A stretch of 64,000 nucleotides of DNA from Ovis canadensis. Its lineage: Eukaryota; Chordata; Mammalia; Artiodactyla; Bovidae. Every line of letters starts with the position of its first letter. Positions within the stretch are counted from its first letter, which is position 1. Both the position numbers and the translations under genes were made by a program. Below, piece by piece: positions 49,630-59,096 of the stretch. The notes below the pieces were generated by a model that had not been told where the DNA came from, did not search any database, and was given only the letters and a program-made list of their open reading frames with translations. The stretch lies in contig NC_091246.1 of assembly GCF_042477335.2 (NCBI RefSeq), positions 18,535,001 through 18,599,000 on the forward strand. Direction: 5' to 3'.

Positions 49630-49808
49630 ATATACTATCTCATTTAATCTTATCAACAAATATATGATACAGGTGCTATCTTTATCTTCATGGTATAGCT
49701 GGGGAAGATGATCAGAAATATGCCCAGGCCACCCTGGTTAGTAAGAGGCAGAGATACCATTTAAACCAAGCCTACCTCCAAGGCCTGTGTTCCTAACAAT
49801 ATTATGTA
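49630..49808 (-). mobile_element. MIR SINE, antisense
   Basis: The order of words matches reversed MIR: CTCATTTAATCTTATCAACA, then a gap-like GGTGCTATCTTTATC, GCTGGGGAAGATGATCAGA, CAGGCCACCCTGGTTAGTAAGAGGCAGAG and a final GGCCTGTGTTCCTAAC. It is strongly diverged, as expected for MIR. Confidence 0.7.
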
Positions 49809-49888
49809 ATATGTTTGGTAGAATATCATGTAGCATGGAGGCAGCTTATGGAACAAGGGTTTTTGTAGAGATAATTGTTACAAGTGTA

Positions 49889-50008
49889 GGCCTGGAGAAT
49901 CCCAGGGATGGGGGAGGCTCTTGTCCATGGGGTCGCACAGAGTTGGACACGACTGAAGCGACTTAGCAGCAGCAGCAGCAGCAGCAGTATCAGCAGCAGC
50001 AGCAGCAG
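49889..50008 (+). mobile_element. BovA2 SINE, 5'-truncated, with (AGC)n tail
   Basis: Second BovA2 unit (GGCCTGGAGAATCCCAGGGATG ... ACTTAGCAGCAGC) ending in a long AGC array with one TATC break. It is flanked by CAAGTGTA at 49881-49888 and 50009-50016. The AGC array is a likely polymorphic microsatellite. Confidence 0.93.
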
Positions 50009-50016
50009 CAAGTGTA

Positions 50017-50559
50017 ACCTCCATTATTCAGTGAACTTCACATGTATCTAATGCCCTTTGGTGTCTCAAGTAGTTTACACAGTAACCCAGAAAATCTGAA
50101 AAATTCTAACAAAATGCAAATTTTATAAAAAGCTACAAAATGTGAAGAGCTGGGGATAGGAGATGAGTTTAGAAAGGAGAAATGAAGTTGAGTTTGGAGT
50201 GATTCTGAGGTGGCTAATTATGTCGGGAAACTGGGAAGATAGACCTGAGATTCAGAGCAAGAACCTTTTAAAGATAGGCGGACAAAGAATTATGAAGAGG
50301 GACGGCCCTTTGGACTTGTGGATGAAACAAGAATAATAGTTAACATTTATTGAGCTGTAATTTTGTTTCAGAAATTTTACTAGCTCCTAAAGGTAGCAAC
50401 ACATTTAATGGAAAGGAAATGACTGGGGTAGAAGTATAGATTCTAAACCAGATCAGAGGATAGCTTGCAGTTTGATGGAGGGACAGGAGATCCGCATGGG
50501 CCTGAAAATCCTAATGATACTTCTGAAAGTATCTTGAATATTAAATTATGACTATATTT
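50017..50559. other. Single-copy DNA with a possible antisense MIR end
   Basis: About 50335-50395 (TAACATTTATTGAGCTGTAATTTTG) fits the 3' end of MIR in antisense. The rest shows no gene. Confidence 0.5.
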
Positions 50560-50573
50560 AAAGGACTTGTTAG

Positions 50574-50778
50574 CATGTGTTAGTCGCTCAGTCGTGCCCG
50601 GCTCTTTGCGACCCATGGACTGCAGCTCACCAGGCTCCTCTGTCCATGAGATTTTCCAGGCAAGGATACTGGAGTGGGTTGCCATTTCCCTCTCCAGGGG
50701 ATCTTCCCAACCCAGGGATCAAATCCGGATCTCCTGCACTGCAGGCAGATTCTTTACCGACTGAGCTACAAGGGAAGC
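50574..50778 (-). mobile_element. Bov-tA SINE with 14-bp target duplication
   Basis: Antisense Bov-tA ending in the reversed head (GCAGATTCTTTACCGACTGAGC). AAAGGACTTGTTAG is repeated exactly at 50560-50573 and 50779-50792. Confidence 0.96.
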
Positions 50779-50974
50779 AAAGGACTTGTTAGTCTTCAGC
50801 AATTCCCATTTAAGGTGTGATACCGAATAAGAACAATTTTTAACTGTATGTAGTTGTGTCCCATGGCAGTGGATGGTTTGATGTGGTGTGCCATCAGAAA
50901 AGTGAAAGGAGAAAGGTTATACATGTCAAAGACAAGAACTCTTTTAGCTTAAATGTAATTTATTTTATGGTAGG

Positions 50975-51120
50975 TATTATAGTCACAAGATTCAAAATTT
51001 TTAAAAGGTACTGAATAACATACAGTAAACAGCCTCCCTTCCATTTCTGTTAATGAACTATTCATTACCTTTCCTAGAGATAATAAGTTATTCCTGTTTA
51101 TATAGGTATTCTACCTAGGA
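50975..51120 (-). mobile_element. Old L1M 3' UTR fragment
   Basis: Wording such as GATTCAAAATTTTTAAAAGG ... CAGCCTCCCTTCC ... CCTAGAGATAATAAG fits the antisense 3' UTR of old L1M elements. It probably belongs with 51655-52015, separated by later SINEs. Confidence 0.5.
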
Positions 51121-51185
51121 GCAAAAAAATGTTGGGGTGTGTGTGTGTGCGTGCGTGTTTGTGTGTGTGTGTACAGACACATATA

Positions 51186-51378
51186 GTGACTCAGACGGTA
51201 AAGAGTCTGCCTGCAGTGCAGGAGACCTGGGTTCAATCCCTGAGTCAAGAAGATTCCCTGGAGAAGGGAATGGCAACACACTCCGGTATTCTTGTCAAGA
51301 AAATCCCATGGACAGAAGAGTCTGGCAGGCCCCAATCCATGGGGTCACAAAGAGTCAGACATGACTGAGCTACTAACA
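51186..51378 (+). mobile_element. Bov-tA SINE embedded in a TG/CA microsatellite
   Basis: Sense Bov-tA with a clear tRNA-like head (GACTCAGACGGTAAAGAGTC, box B GGTTCAATCCC). It is flanked by a direct repeat of almost 40 bases, 51147-51185 and 51388-51426, both made of GTGCGTG...TGTACA.ACACATATA with a few differences. Confidence 0.92.
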
Positions 51379-51486
51379 CCTACACACACGCGTGCGTGTG
51401 TGTCTGTGTGTGTACACACACATATATGTAAAATATTTATACACAAAGGTTACTGTGCTTATATACTGTTCTGAACATTTGTATTG

Positions 51487-51645
51487 GTGTCTAGTTATTA
51501 AACCATGTCCTACTCTTCGGCAACTCTGTGGACCATAGCCCACCAGGCTCCTCTGTCCTTGGATTTCCTAGGCAAGAGTACTGGAGTGGGTTGCCATTTC
51601 CTTCTCCAGGGGTTCTTGTCAACTACCACTGAGCCACCAGGGAAG
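51487..51645 (-). mobile_element. Bov-tA SINE with internal deletion
   Basis: The antisense body (GGACCATAGCCCACCAGGCTCC) joins directly to the end of the head (CCACTGAGCCACCAGGGAAG). The middle of the head is missing near 51615. Confidence 0.88.
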
Positions 51646-51654
51646 TCAGTTCTG

Positions 51655-52015
51655 AATATTACCTTTCCACTTCATAGTTCTTGACGATCTTTCCATATCA
51701 ATGCACAGAAAGTCTCTTAATCTTTTGGACAGCAGACTGGTATTTCATTATTTCTATGTCCCCTTCTCATAGAAATTTCAATTGCTTCCACATCTGCTAT
51801 TACAAATGGTACTTTAATGAATCAGTTTTTAAATAAACTACTTTACATATGCACAGGTACAATTGTGTGGTAATTACCTAGCGGTAAATTCTGTAGTCAA
51901 AGGTTATATGCACGCCTTTATGACTCTGTTTAACACTGCCAATTTGTCCTCCACAGAGGATGCACCAATTTGTGTTCACTGAGAATGCATAAGAATGACT
52001 GCTTCCTTATGTTTA
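51655..52015 (-). mobile_element. Old L1M ORF2/3' UTR fragment
   Basis: Antisense words GTTCTTGACGATCTTTCCATATC, TTTCAATTGCTTCCACATCTGCTATTACAAATGGTAC and GCCAATTTGTCCTCCACAGAGGATGCACCAATTT match the well-known L1M 3' region. Strongly diverged. Confidence 0.6.
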
Positions 52016-52782
52016 GAAGGCAAGGTCATTAGAAATGAAACCGTGGCTCATCCCTGTAAGACATCAGTGCAGTGCTACCTAGAGGATAAGTCACAGTGAG
52101 TGATATTAGGAAATTTCTCTGAGCAGAAGTTCCTTAGTAATTTGGTCACTAAGTTTCTTAAACATTTCTTTCAATATATATATGTATGTGTGTATATATT
52201 ATATATATATAAACAAATAAATTACCAAATAGAGTAACATGTCATTTAGCAATAATAGCCTCAATTCATGTATCCATTTGTGTGTTTCTAGCTAATATAT
52301 ATTTTGATCTTCAAATGAATCTAAATTTTATTCTATTAATTTATCTTGGTAGCATCTTGGAATTGTGGAGTAGGGATAGAAATGGAGGAATAAAACTATT
52401 GTAGTTCTATCTTCATTTTGTCTTTGAGGGATAATTTAGGAGATTAGGAGCATTCTAGTTGAAAAAGTTCATTTGGATTTATCTGTAAACTGGTGCAGAA
52501 ATACCTGAAGGAACTTTTTGGCCAACGCAATAGTTATTTTTTACAAACAAATATTTGGTCTGTCAGATTGTGAAAGTAGAGAAAGAAGGTAACTCACCAC
52601 TCATGGAACGGAAAAAATGAACAAAGTGTTCAAGTTAAGGCAAACAACTGGTGAATAACAATTTAATCAGCCAGCAGAAATAAGAAAGTGGAAAATATAA
52701 GTAATGCAAAATAAGTATGTAATAAAAATAAAGTATATGAAAGGAAAGAAATGAAGTACATTTATAATTGTATTCTAAAGTG
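52016..52782. other. Single-copy DNA with a TA array and a mariner-like end
   Basis: A TA/TG-rich array lies at 52173-52212. GGAACTTTTTGGCCAACGCAATAG at about 52512-52535 resembles the terminal repeat of mariner elements common in cattle. No transposase is seen. Confidence 0.5.
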
Positions 52783-52985
52783 TTCAATACAGGATACAGG
52801 ATGCTTGGGGCTGGTGCATGGGGATGATCCAGAGAGATGATGTGGGGAGGGAGGTGGGAGGGGGGTTCAGAATTGGGAACTTATGTACACCCGTGGTGGA
52901 TTCATGTCAATGTATGGCAAAACCAATACTGTATTGTAAAGTAAAATAAAGTAAAAATAAAAATTAAAAAAACAACAAAAAAACA
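52783..52985 (+). mobile_element. Ruminant L1 3' UTR, strongly 5'-truncated
   Basis: It starts near ATACAGGATGCTTGGGG, includes GATGATGTGGGGAGGGAGG and ends with AAAGTAAAAATAAAAATT and an A-rich tail. Only the last 200 or so bases of L1 were inserted. Confidence 0.93.
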
Positions 52986-53340
52986 CATAATATCCCTAAA
53001 ATAAATGGTAAATTGCTATCCATTGCCATAAATTACAGACAACCCTAAAAAATTAAAAATATAATACTAGAAATAATCACAGCAAAAATATTATCAAATT
53101 TTATCTAGACAATATTATAGTAGACATTATAATACATCTAATTAAAGACTCTAAATCTGAGGTCTGTACTCATTTTGTGTATGTGTATTTTCAAAGGGAG
53201 ATTAACAAGTATTAGATGTTAAAGAAATTCAGGCTTCAAGTGAAAATTTTTTCCTGACAAAATCAGGAAGATTGAAAGAAATAAATAAAAAGGGACTAAG
53301 TTTCTCAAAAAAATAAAAATAAATAAAGTGAATGGAGTGA
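52986..53340. other. Single-copy AT-rich DNA
   Basis: No gene. It lies just outside the left arm of the inverted duplication and, as far as I can see, has no counterpart on the right. Confidence 0.5.
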
Positions 53341-53742
53341 ATATGCTTTTATTATATTTTATTATAATAAAAAATTTGACCTGTAAGTCTAAAGTTATAT
53401 ATTTTTGGCAGCAAGTTACTTGATCCATGTTGAAAATGTCAACAAAAAATAGGAATTCTCTTTGGGGGAGGTATTATGATTTGTATATAGACACACAATA
53501 TATGTATACACTAAATCAGGGCATTTATTGAATGCCCTATTCAAATCTTTGAGATAATTTTCTGTTATCTATATTTAATCAATTCTATATAAATATTTGT
53601 AGTCAAATTTTACTTGTTTATCTAGGATTATTTTTATATGCTTAGTTTCTATATGGTTTAGTGTACACCTGTTTATGGCTGATAACCTTCTTCATAAATT
53701 GTGAATGTTATAATTAATTGACCTATTTTTATCACATTTTAT
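53341..53742. repeat. Left arm of a large inverted duplication
   Basis: Its reverse complement matches 54066-54615 over almost the whole length. Landmarks are CCTGTTTATGGCTGATAA (53668-53685) against its reverse at about 54120-54137, CCCTATTCAAATC (53535) against about 54389, and AATTCTCTTTGGGGGAG against about 54477. Identity looks like 80-90 % by eye. The arm is AT-rich and is not a repeat family I know. Confidence 0.9.
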
Positions 53743-53889
53743 CCTTGGGTCAGGAAGATCCCCTGGAGAAGGAAATGGCAACCCATTCCAGGATTCATGC
53801 CTAGGAAATCCCATGGACAGAGGAGCCTGGTGTTCTATAGTCCACAGGGTCGCAAGGACTGGACATGACTGAGTACACACAACAAAGAG
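53743..53889 (+). mobile_element. Bov-tA SINE body, headless
   Basis: Starts at CCTTGGGTCAGGAAGATCCC and runs to GGACATGACTGAGTACACACAACAAAG. It lies in the spacer between the two arms. Confidence 0.88.
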
Positions 53890-53899
53890 AGCTAAAGTT

Positions 53900-54036
53900 G
53901 GGCTTCCCAGGTGGCACCGGTGGTAAAGATCCTGCCTGCCAAACACAGGAGATGTAAGAGATGCGGGTTCAATCCCTGGGCCAGAAACGTCCCTGGAGAA
54001 GGGAAATAGCAACCCACTCCAGTATTCTTGCTTGGA
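53900..54036 (+). mobile_element. Bov-tA SINE head part
   Basis: GGCTTCCCAGGTGGCACCGGTGGTAAAG is the tRNA-like head with box B GGTTCAATCCC. It stops in the body at TATTCTTGCTTGG. Together with the preceding body it fills the spacer of the inverted duplication. Confidence 0.88.
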
Positions 54037-54065
54037 TATCAATATCATAGAAGTAGAATTTAAAT

Positions 54066-54615
54066 TTAAAATACAAAATGTGATAGAAATTAATTGTAAC
54101 ATTCACAATGTATGAAGTTTATCAGCCATAAACAGGTATACACTAAACAACACAGAAACTAAGCATATAAAAATAATTCTAGATATACAAGTAAAACTTT
54201 ATTCAGTTCAGTTCAGTAACTCAGTTATGTCTGACTCTTTGCAACCCAATGGACTGCAGCACGCCAGGATTCCCTGTCCATCACCAACTCCCAGAGCTTG
54301 CTCAAACTCATGTCCATCAAGTCAGTGAAATCATCCAACCATCATTATGTAGAGTTAATTAAATATAGATAACAGAAAATAATCTCAAGGATTTGAATAG
54401 GGCATTTAATAAACCTGATTATGTGTTTACATGTATTGTTGTGTGTATATATACATATATATATAAATAATATATCTCCCCCAAAGAGAATTCATATTTT
54501 TTGTTGACATTTACAACATGAATCAAGTAAATGGAACCCCAAAATATATACCTTTAGAATTATAGATCACATTTTTTACCATAATAAAATGAATTAGATA
54601 TAATAAAATGGAATA
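54066..54615. repeat. Right arm of the inverted duplication, split by a BovB fragment
   Basis: Reverse-complement partner of 53341-53742. It is longer because a BovB piece at about 54202-54341 interrupts the match, which shows that the BovB came after the duplication. The outermost match reaches about TACCATAATAAAATG at 54580-54600. Confidence 0.88.
54202..54341 (-). mobile_element. BovB 3'-terminal fragment inside the right arm
   Basis: Antisense, from the TTCAGTTCAGTTCAG tail to the region coding [10 protein letters not shown]. Absent from the left arm, so it is a later insertion and gives a relative date. Confidence 0.92.
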
Positions 54616-55254
54616 AAAGTATCTGATCACTAGGTATGCATATCTAGATAATACTTGGATTAATGACAGAAGGAGAAAAAAATTATCTGGAAACCAGTAA
54701 CAAGAACATTTCATATAGAAATCTAAGTCTATAGTAAAACAAAGTGTTTTAAATGACTCAGAGCTAGAAAGAGGATAAAGATAAAATATTAAGAAATAGT
54801 TTCTCTTATTTCATGAGATTATAAAATACCAAATAAGCCTAAAGAAATTTACAAACACAAAAACCTACATTAATGAAACAAAGTGGAAAGGACAAATCTC
54901 TCCAAAAGCATTAAAATTTTTTTTGGAGAAAAGTTGTAATAGGGGAAAACCTCTTGTGAAACTCATGAAAAGAGAAATCAACTAAGAATAGCAGTGAAAA
55001 AGTAGATAGAACTACTCATAAGGGGAGACTATAGAATTATGAAGAATTATACACTAATAGATATATTTTTGTCACAGAAATGAATAATTTCCTTCAAAAT
55101 ATAAAGAATTAAAGTGCTCTCAAATCACCATATTGAACTCTTCTTTCTGACTAATCCCCTATTTTGGTCTGATATTTCTTTTGAAATATTAGTATTATCT
55201 ACTAGATTATAAAATATTCTAGACTGTGAGTCAAGTTCTCTGCAAAATGAGCAA
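54616..55254. other. Single-copy AT-rich DNA
   Basis: No gene or recognised repeat. Confidence 0.55.
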
Positions 55255-55475
55255 TTAAGTTTGAACTCCACAGCCATATGGCTTGGATTCAAGTTCTGGC
55301 TCAACCACTATTTAGCTATGACCTTGACCCTGACCTTAAGCAAATTACTTATTTTCTTCCTTTTTTATAATGAAAATGACAATGCTAATAATAGCAATAA
55401 TTGCCTAATAGGGTTGCTTCTCAGACTAAATTAGGTAATGTACAAATAAAATAATTAGTAGTCATTTGGTCCTTG
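55255..55475 (+). mobile_element. MIR SINE, sense
   Basis: The order fits MIR: ATTCAAGTTCTGGCTCAACCAC, TAGCTATGACCTTGACC, AAGCAAATTACTTATTTTC, ATAATAGCAATAATTGCCTAATAGGGTTG and AAATTAGGTAATGTAC. Diverged as usual. Confidence 0.75.
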
Positions 55476-55674
55476 ACTGTATTCATTTATTCAACAAATA
55501 TTTCTGAACCTCATATGTCTGTCTGTTATATTGTAGATACTGGTATGGTAGAAGTAAACAAGAAAAAGTCCCTGCCTTAATAAATTTTTCATGCTAATGG
55601 ACAAGTCAGTTAACAAGCATAGCAGTATAACATGGAAAAGTGACAAGATCATTAATCTATTATGTGTGGGGGTT

Positions 55675-55805
55675 GTTGTTGTTTAGTCACTAAGTTATGT
55701 CCAACTCTTTGTGACCCCATGGACTGTAGCCCACCAGGCTCTTTTGTCGATGAGATTTTACAGGTGAGAACATTGGAGTGAGTTGCCCTTTCCTTCTCCA
55801 ATGAT
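55675..55805 (-). mobile_element. Bov-tA SINE body, antisense
   Basis: GTTTAGTCACTAAGTTATGTCC to GTTGCCCTTTCCTTCTCC. The tRNA-like head is missing. Confidence 0.9.
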
Positions 55806-55904
55806 GGTTTTTAGCCAATAAAAATAGTTTACTTTTCAGTTACACCTAATGCGATACTCGCATTTATTTTAAACCTTAGTTAACTTGTGGTGACAAATAT
55901 GATC

Positions 55905-56100
55905 AAAAGCTTAGGCTTCAGCAAGGAAGACTTGGGTTTGAATCTTACCTCTGCTCTAAATTTACATTTAATTAAGTTTACTTAATATTTTTGGTTTGAT
56001 TTATCTATTGTAAAATGTGGATGATGATACCTCTCTCCCAGAACCTTGATGAGATTCAATAAATTGCATGGCATATTGCTTGTAGCTTGAAAATATGTTC
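55905..56100 (+). mobile_element. MIR SINE, sense, upstream of the OR gene
   Basis: Words AAGACTTGGGTTTGAATCTTACCTCTGCTC, GTAAAATGTGGATGATGATACC and TGATGAGATTCAATAAATTGCATGGCAT follow the MIR order. It ends about 200 bases before the OR start codon. Confidence 0.72.
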
Positions 56101-56306
56101 ATTTCTCTTCCCTCCCCCCTCTCTATTCTATTTGGTCCACTTTATTTCTTTTCTTCTTTCTTTGGTCTACTCCTTTTTATATTTTCTTTTCTTCCTATGA
56201 GTATATGGTACTTCTACATTGGTACATAGTTGAATATAATCATAGTAGAATATATATTTTATCTTAACATATTCTAATATGTTACAGGTGGAAAAGAAAC
56301 CATACA

Positions 56307-57263
56307 ATGGAATGGGAAAACCAAACCATTCTGGTGGAATTTTTTCTGAAGGGGCTTTCTGGTTATCCAAGGCTTGAATTACTCTTTTATGTGCTTGTCT
56401 TAATAATGTATGTGGTCATCCTTCTGGGAAATGGTACCCTTATTCTCATCAGCATCTTAGACTCCCACCTTCACACCCCTATGTACTTCTTCCTGGGGAA
56501 CCTCTCCTTCCTGGACATCTGCTACACCACTGTCTCCATTCCTCCCATGCTGGTGAGCTTCCTTTCAGAAAAAAAGACCATCTCCTTCTCTGGCTGTGCT
56601 GTGCAAATGTTCCTTGGCTTGGCCATGGGGACAACAGAGTGTGTGCTCCTGGGCATGATGGCCTTTGATCGGTATGTGGCTATTTGCAACCCTCTAAGAT
56701 ATTCTGTCATCATGAGCAAGGGTTCCTATGTGCCCATGGCAGCTGGCTCCTGGACCATAGGAGTTGTCAACTCTACAGTACAAACTGGGTGTGTAGTGCA
56801 GTTGCCCTTCTGCAGGAATAATGTCATCAATCATTTCACCTGTGAAATTCTGGCTGTCATGAAATTGGCCTGTGCTGATATCTCAGGTAACGAGTTCATC
56901 ATGCTTGTGGCCACAACCTTATTCATAATGACACCATTATTGTTAATCATTATCTCTTACACATTAATTATTATCAGCATCCTCAGAATTCGCTCTTCTG
57001 AGGGGAGAAGCAAAGTCTTCTCTACTTGTTCAGCCCACTTGACTGTGGTGATAATATTCTATGGAACCATTCTCTTCATGTACATGAAGCCCAAGTCTAC
57101 AGAGACACTTAATTCAGATGACATGGATGCTACTGACAAGCTTGTATCTGTGTTCTATGGAGTGATGACTCCTATGATTAATCCTTTAGTTTATAGTCTC
57201 AGGAACAAGGATGTGAAGGAAGCAGTAAAACATTTACTGAGAAGAAAAATTTTTGATAAGTAA
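56307..57263 (+). CDS. OR13C-like: Intact odorant receptor, family 13 subfamily C-like
   Basis: A single-exon, 318-residue G-protein-coupled receptor, the usual OR length. It would sit in olfactory neuron cilia and signal through Golf to adenylyl cyclase. In order: N-glycosylation site N5-Q-T; TM1 with G41-N42; LHTPMY at 55-60; C97 and C179 for the conserved disulphide; [10 protein letters not shown] at 118-127 with intact DRY; SY at 217-218 in TM5; [10 protein letters not shown] at 236-245; MYMKPKS at 258-264; [12 protein letters not shown] at 289-300; a basic tail. The ATG chosen gives [16 protein letters not shown], the typical 13C start, and follows a possible splice acceptor (GTTACAG ending at 56287), since OR coding exons usually have a 5' UTR exon upstream. 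Sequence is closest in my memory to human OR13C2/5/9. The exact orthologue is not decided. A paralogous pseudogene lies 12.6 kb upstream. The ligand is unknown. Confidence 0.97.
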   Translation: MEWENQTILVEFFLKGLSGYPRLELLFYVLVLIMYVVILLGNGTLILISILDSHLHTPMYFFLGNLSFLDICYTTVSIPPMLVSFLSEKKTISFSGCAVQMFLGLAMGTTECVLLGMMAFDRYVAICNPLRYSVIMSKGSYVPMAAGSWTIGVVNSTVQTGCVVQLPFCRNNVINHFTCEILAVMKLACADISGNEFIMLVATTLFIMTPLLLIIISYTLIIISILRIRSSEGRSKVFSTCSAHLTVVIIFYGTILFMYMKPKSTETLNSDDMDATDKLVSVFYGVMTPMINPLVYSLRNKDVKEAVKHLLRRKIFDK

Positions 57264-57317
57264 ATGGAAAAGGGACAGGTAACTTTTTTAATCGCAATGT
57301 AGAAGTCAGTTAATCAA

Positions 57318-57529
57318 TTTTGTTGGTTAGTCGCTGAGTCTTCTCCAACTTTTTTGCAACCCCGTGGACTGTAGCCCACCAGACTCCTCTGTCTATGGGA
57401 TTTCCTAGGCAAGAATATGAATGGGTTGCCGTTTTCTTCTCCAGGGGATCTTCCTGATCCAGGGATCAAACCCTCATCTCCTGCATTGGAAGACGGATTC
57501 TTTACCACTGAGCCACCTGGGAAGCCCCT
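57318..57529 (-). mobile_element. Bov-tA SINE just downstream of the OR stop codon
   Basis: Antisense, TTGGTTAGTCGCTGAGTC to GATTCTTTACCACTGAGCCACCTGGGAAGCCC. It begins about 55 bases after the stop codon, so it probably lies in the 3' UTR of the OR transcript. Confidence 0.93.
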
Positions 57530-57951
57530 CATATCCAACTAGGAGGCATTAAATTATTCTTTTCTACTTTCAACATATCTGCTTTGGCAGTTGTTTTTTT
57601 TTTTAAATATATATACCTTCTGATACATGGGATCTAACTGCTTTGGTCTTACAACCAAATACTTGATATTTAAAGCTGTAAATATAAATAACTTCTGAGT
57701 CAAATTACCCACTGATAAAAATAGAGCTATATCTTTTTCTCTGTTCCATTGTCTCTCTATCCATGAAATATTTAATGTATTGCCAATCCCAGAGGAATCT
57801 GTTATTAAGAAATGTGAATCTATCTTTTAGATGGTTTTTACATTTGATTTTTATCTGGGGTTTATATTTCTTTCCTCTGTTTGTAACCTTCAATCTTTAA
57901 AAACATCACCTTTGTCATTTTATTTCTTATTTTTATTTAAAATATTTATTT
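57530..57951. other. Single-copy DNA downstream of the OR gene
   Basis: A T-run and TA stretch lie at 57592-57615. No gene. It may contain OR 3' UTR sequence; no clear AATAAA signal was found here. Confidence 0.5.
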
Positions 57952-58182
57952 ATATGAAACAAATTGCCAGTCCAGGTTCGATGCATGATACTGGATGCTT
58001 GGGGGTGGTGCTCTGAGATGACCCAGAGGGATGGTATGGGGAGGGAGGAGGGAAGGGGGTTCAGGATGGGGAACACGTGTATACCTGTGGCAGATTCATG
58101 TTGATGTATGGCAAAAACAATACGATATTGTAAGCTAAGTAACCTCCAATTAAAATAAATAAATTTATATTAATATATATAT
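57952..58182 (+). mobile_element. Ruminant L1 3' UTR, strongly 5'-truncated
   Basis: GAAACAAATTGCCAGTCCAGG, TGATACTGGATGCTTGGGG, GGTATGGGGAGGGAGGAGGG and CAATTAAAATAAATAAATTT. Only the last 230 or so bases of L1 are present. Confidence 0.92.
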
Positions 58183-58189
58183 TAATTTA

Positions 58190-58418
58190 TTTGGCTCTGT
58201 TGGATCTTAGTTGCAGCATGTGGGATATTGCAGCACATGAACCTTCTAGTTATGGCATGTGGACTCCAGAGCTCACGGTCTCAATAGTTGTAGCACTCAG
58301 GCCTACTGGGCTTGGTTGTCCCAGGTATGTGGGATTTTAGTTCCCCAACCAGAGATTGAACCCATGTCCCTTTCACTGAAAGTCAGATTCCCAACCATTG
58401 GACCATAAAGGAAGTCCC
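58190..58418 (-). mobile_element. CHR-type SINE (cetartiodactyl tRNA-derived)
   Basis: The antisense wording ATTTGGCTCTGTTGGATCTTAGTTGCAGCATG, GGGATTTTAGTTCCCCAACCAGAGATTGAACCC and CCATTGGACCATAAAGGAAGTCCC fits a CHR SINE with a reversed tRNA-like head at the right. Confidence 0.82.
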
Positions 58419-59096
58419 TATTTCTTCTTGATCTGAGTTGCACACTTCAGATTTTCATCTTAGACTTTAATGTTTATTTTAATATTACATCTCTTTTCTC
58501 TGTAACTGCTATCATACTAGCCTCTGAATTTTAAATTTTATTTAGTTTTGATTATGTTTATTTTAGAATTAAAAAAAAACTTTGGGGTAGTAAGTTACTT
58601 GGTTTTATTTCTCTTTGATTGCTTTAGCTTTCTAATGCTAACAAAAATCCCATAATACTTAATTGTTCATTTTTATTTAGATTTTAAAATATTGTTTTTC
58701 TATCTTATCCTTTAACTTTTTTTAATCTTGTATTTATTTTCACTATAAGGAAGGCATACATTTCTCCTCTTACGTTTCACAAATGAGGCAGTGAGGAACA
58801 TTATACAGATTATCATAACACAAAGAGAGAAATTGAGTCTGTTTCTCTTCAGTCCTTTCTATTTATATCTGTATCTCCTTGAAACGTTGTTTTAATCTAT
58901 TAGTAACTTTTTGAGAATGTTCTCTAAGAAATTTGAGATAACCATCAGTTAATTATTCCCAGGTCCTACATATAACTAAAAAAAGAAAAAAAAAAAAAAA
59001 ATAAGACCTAACTGACTTCCTCTTGGAATGGTATGCTTTCTGAAACTGTACAGGGAATAAAATGAGTTCTTGAGAGTTTCTTTTCTGAAAAGTTTA
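58419..59096. other. Single-copy AT-rich DNA with a poly(A) run
   Basis: An A-run of about 30 bases with few interruptions lies at 58979-59003. No gene was seen. Confidence 0.55.

Noticed and set aside
49960-50008. Short regular AGC units that might look like a CRISPR-type array
   Set aside because: They are the trinucleotide tail of BovA2, with no spacers, and this is a mammalian genome.
51186-51260. tRNA-like boxes A and B (also near 13510, 50750, 53930 and 57500)
   Set aside because: They are the tRNA-derived heads of Bov-tA SINEs. The full cloverleaf and the 3' half of a tRNA are missing.
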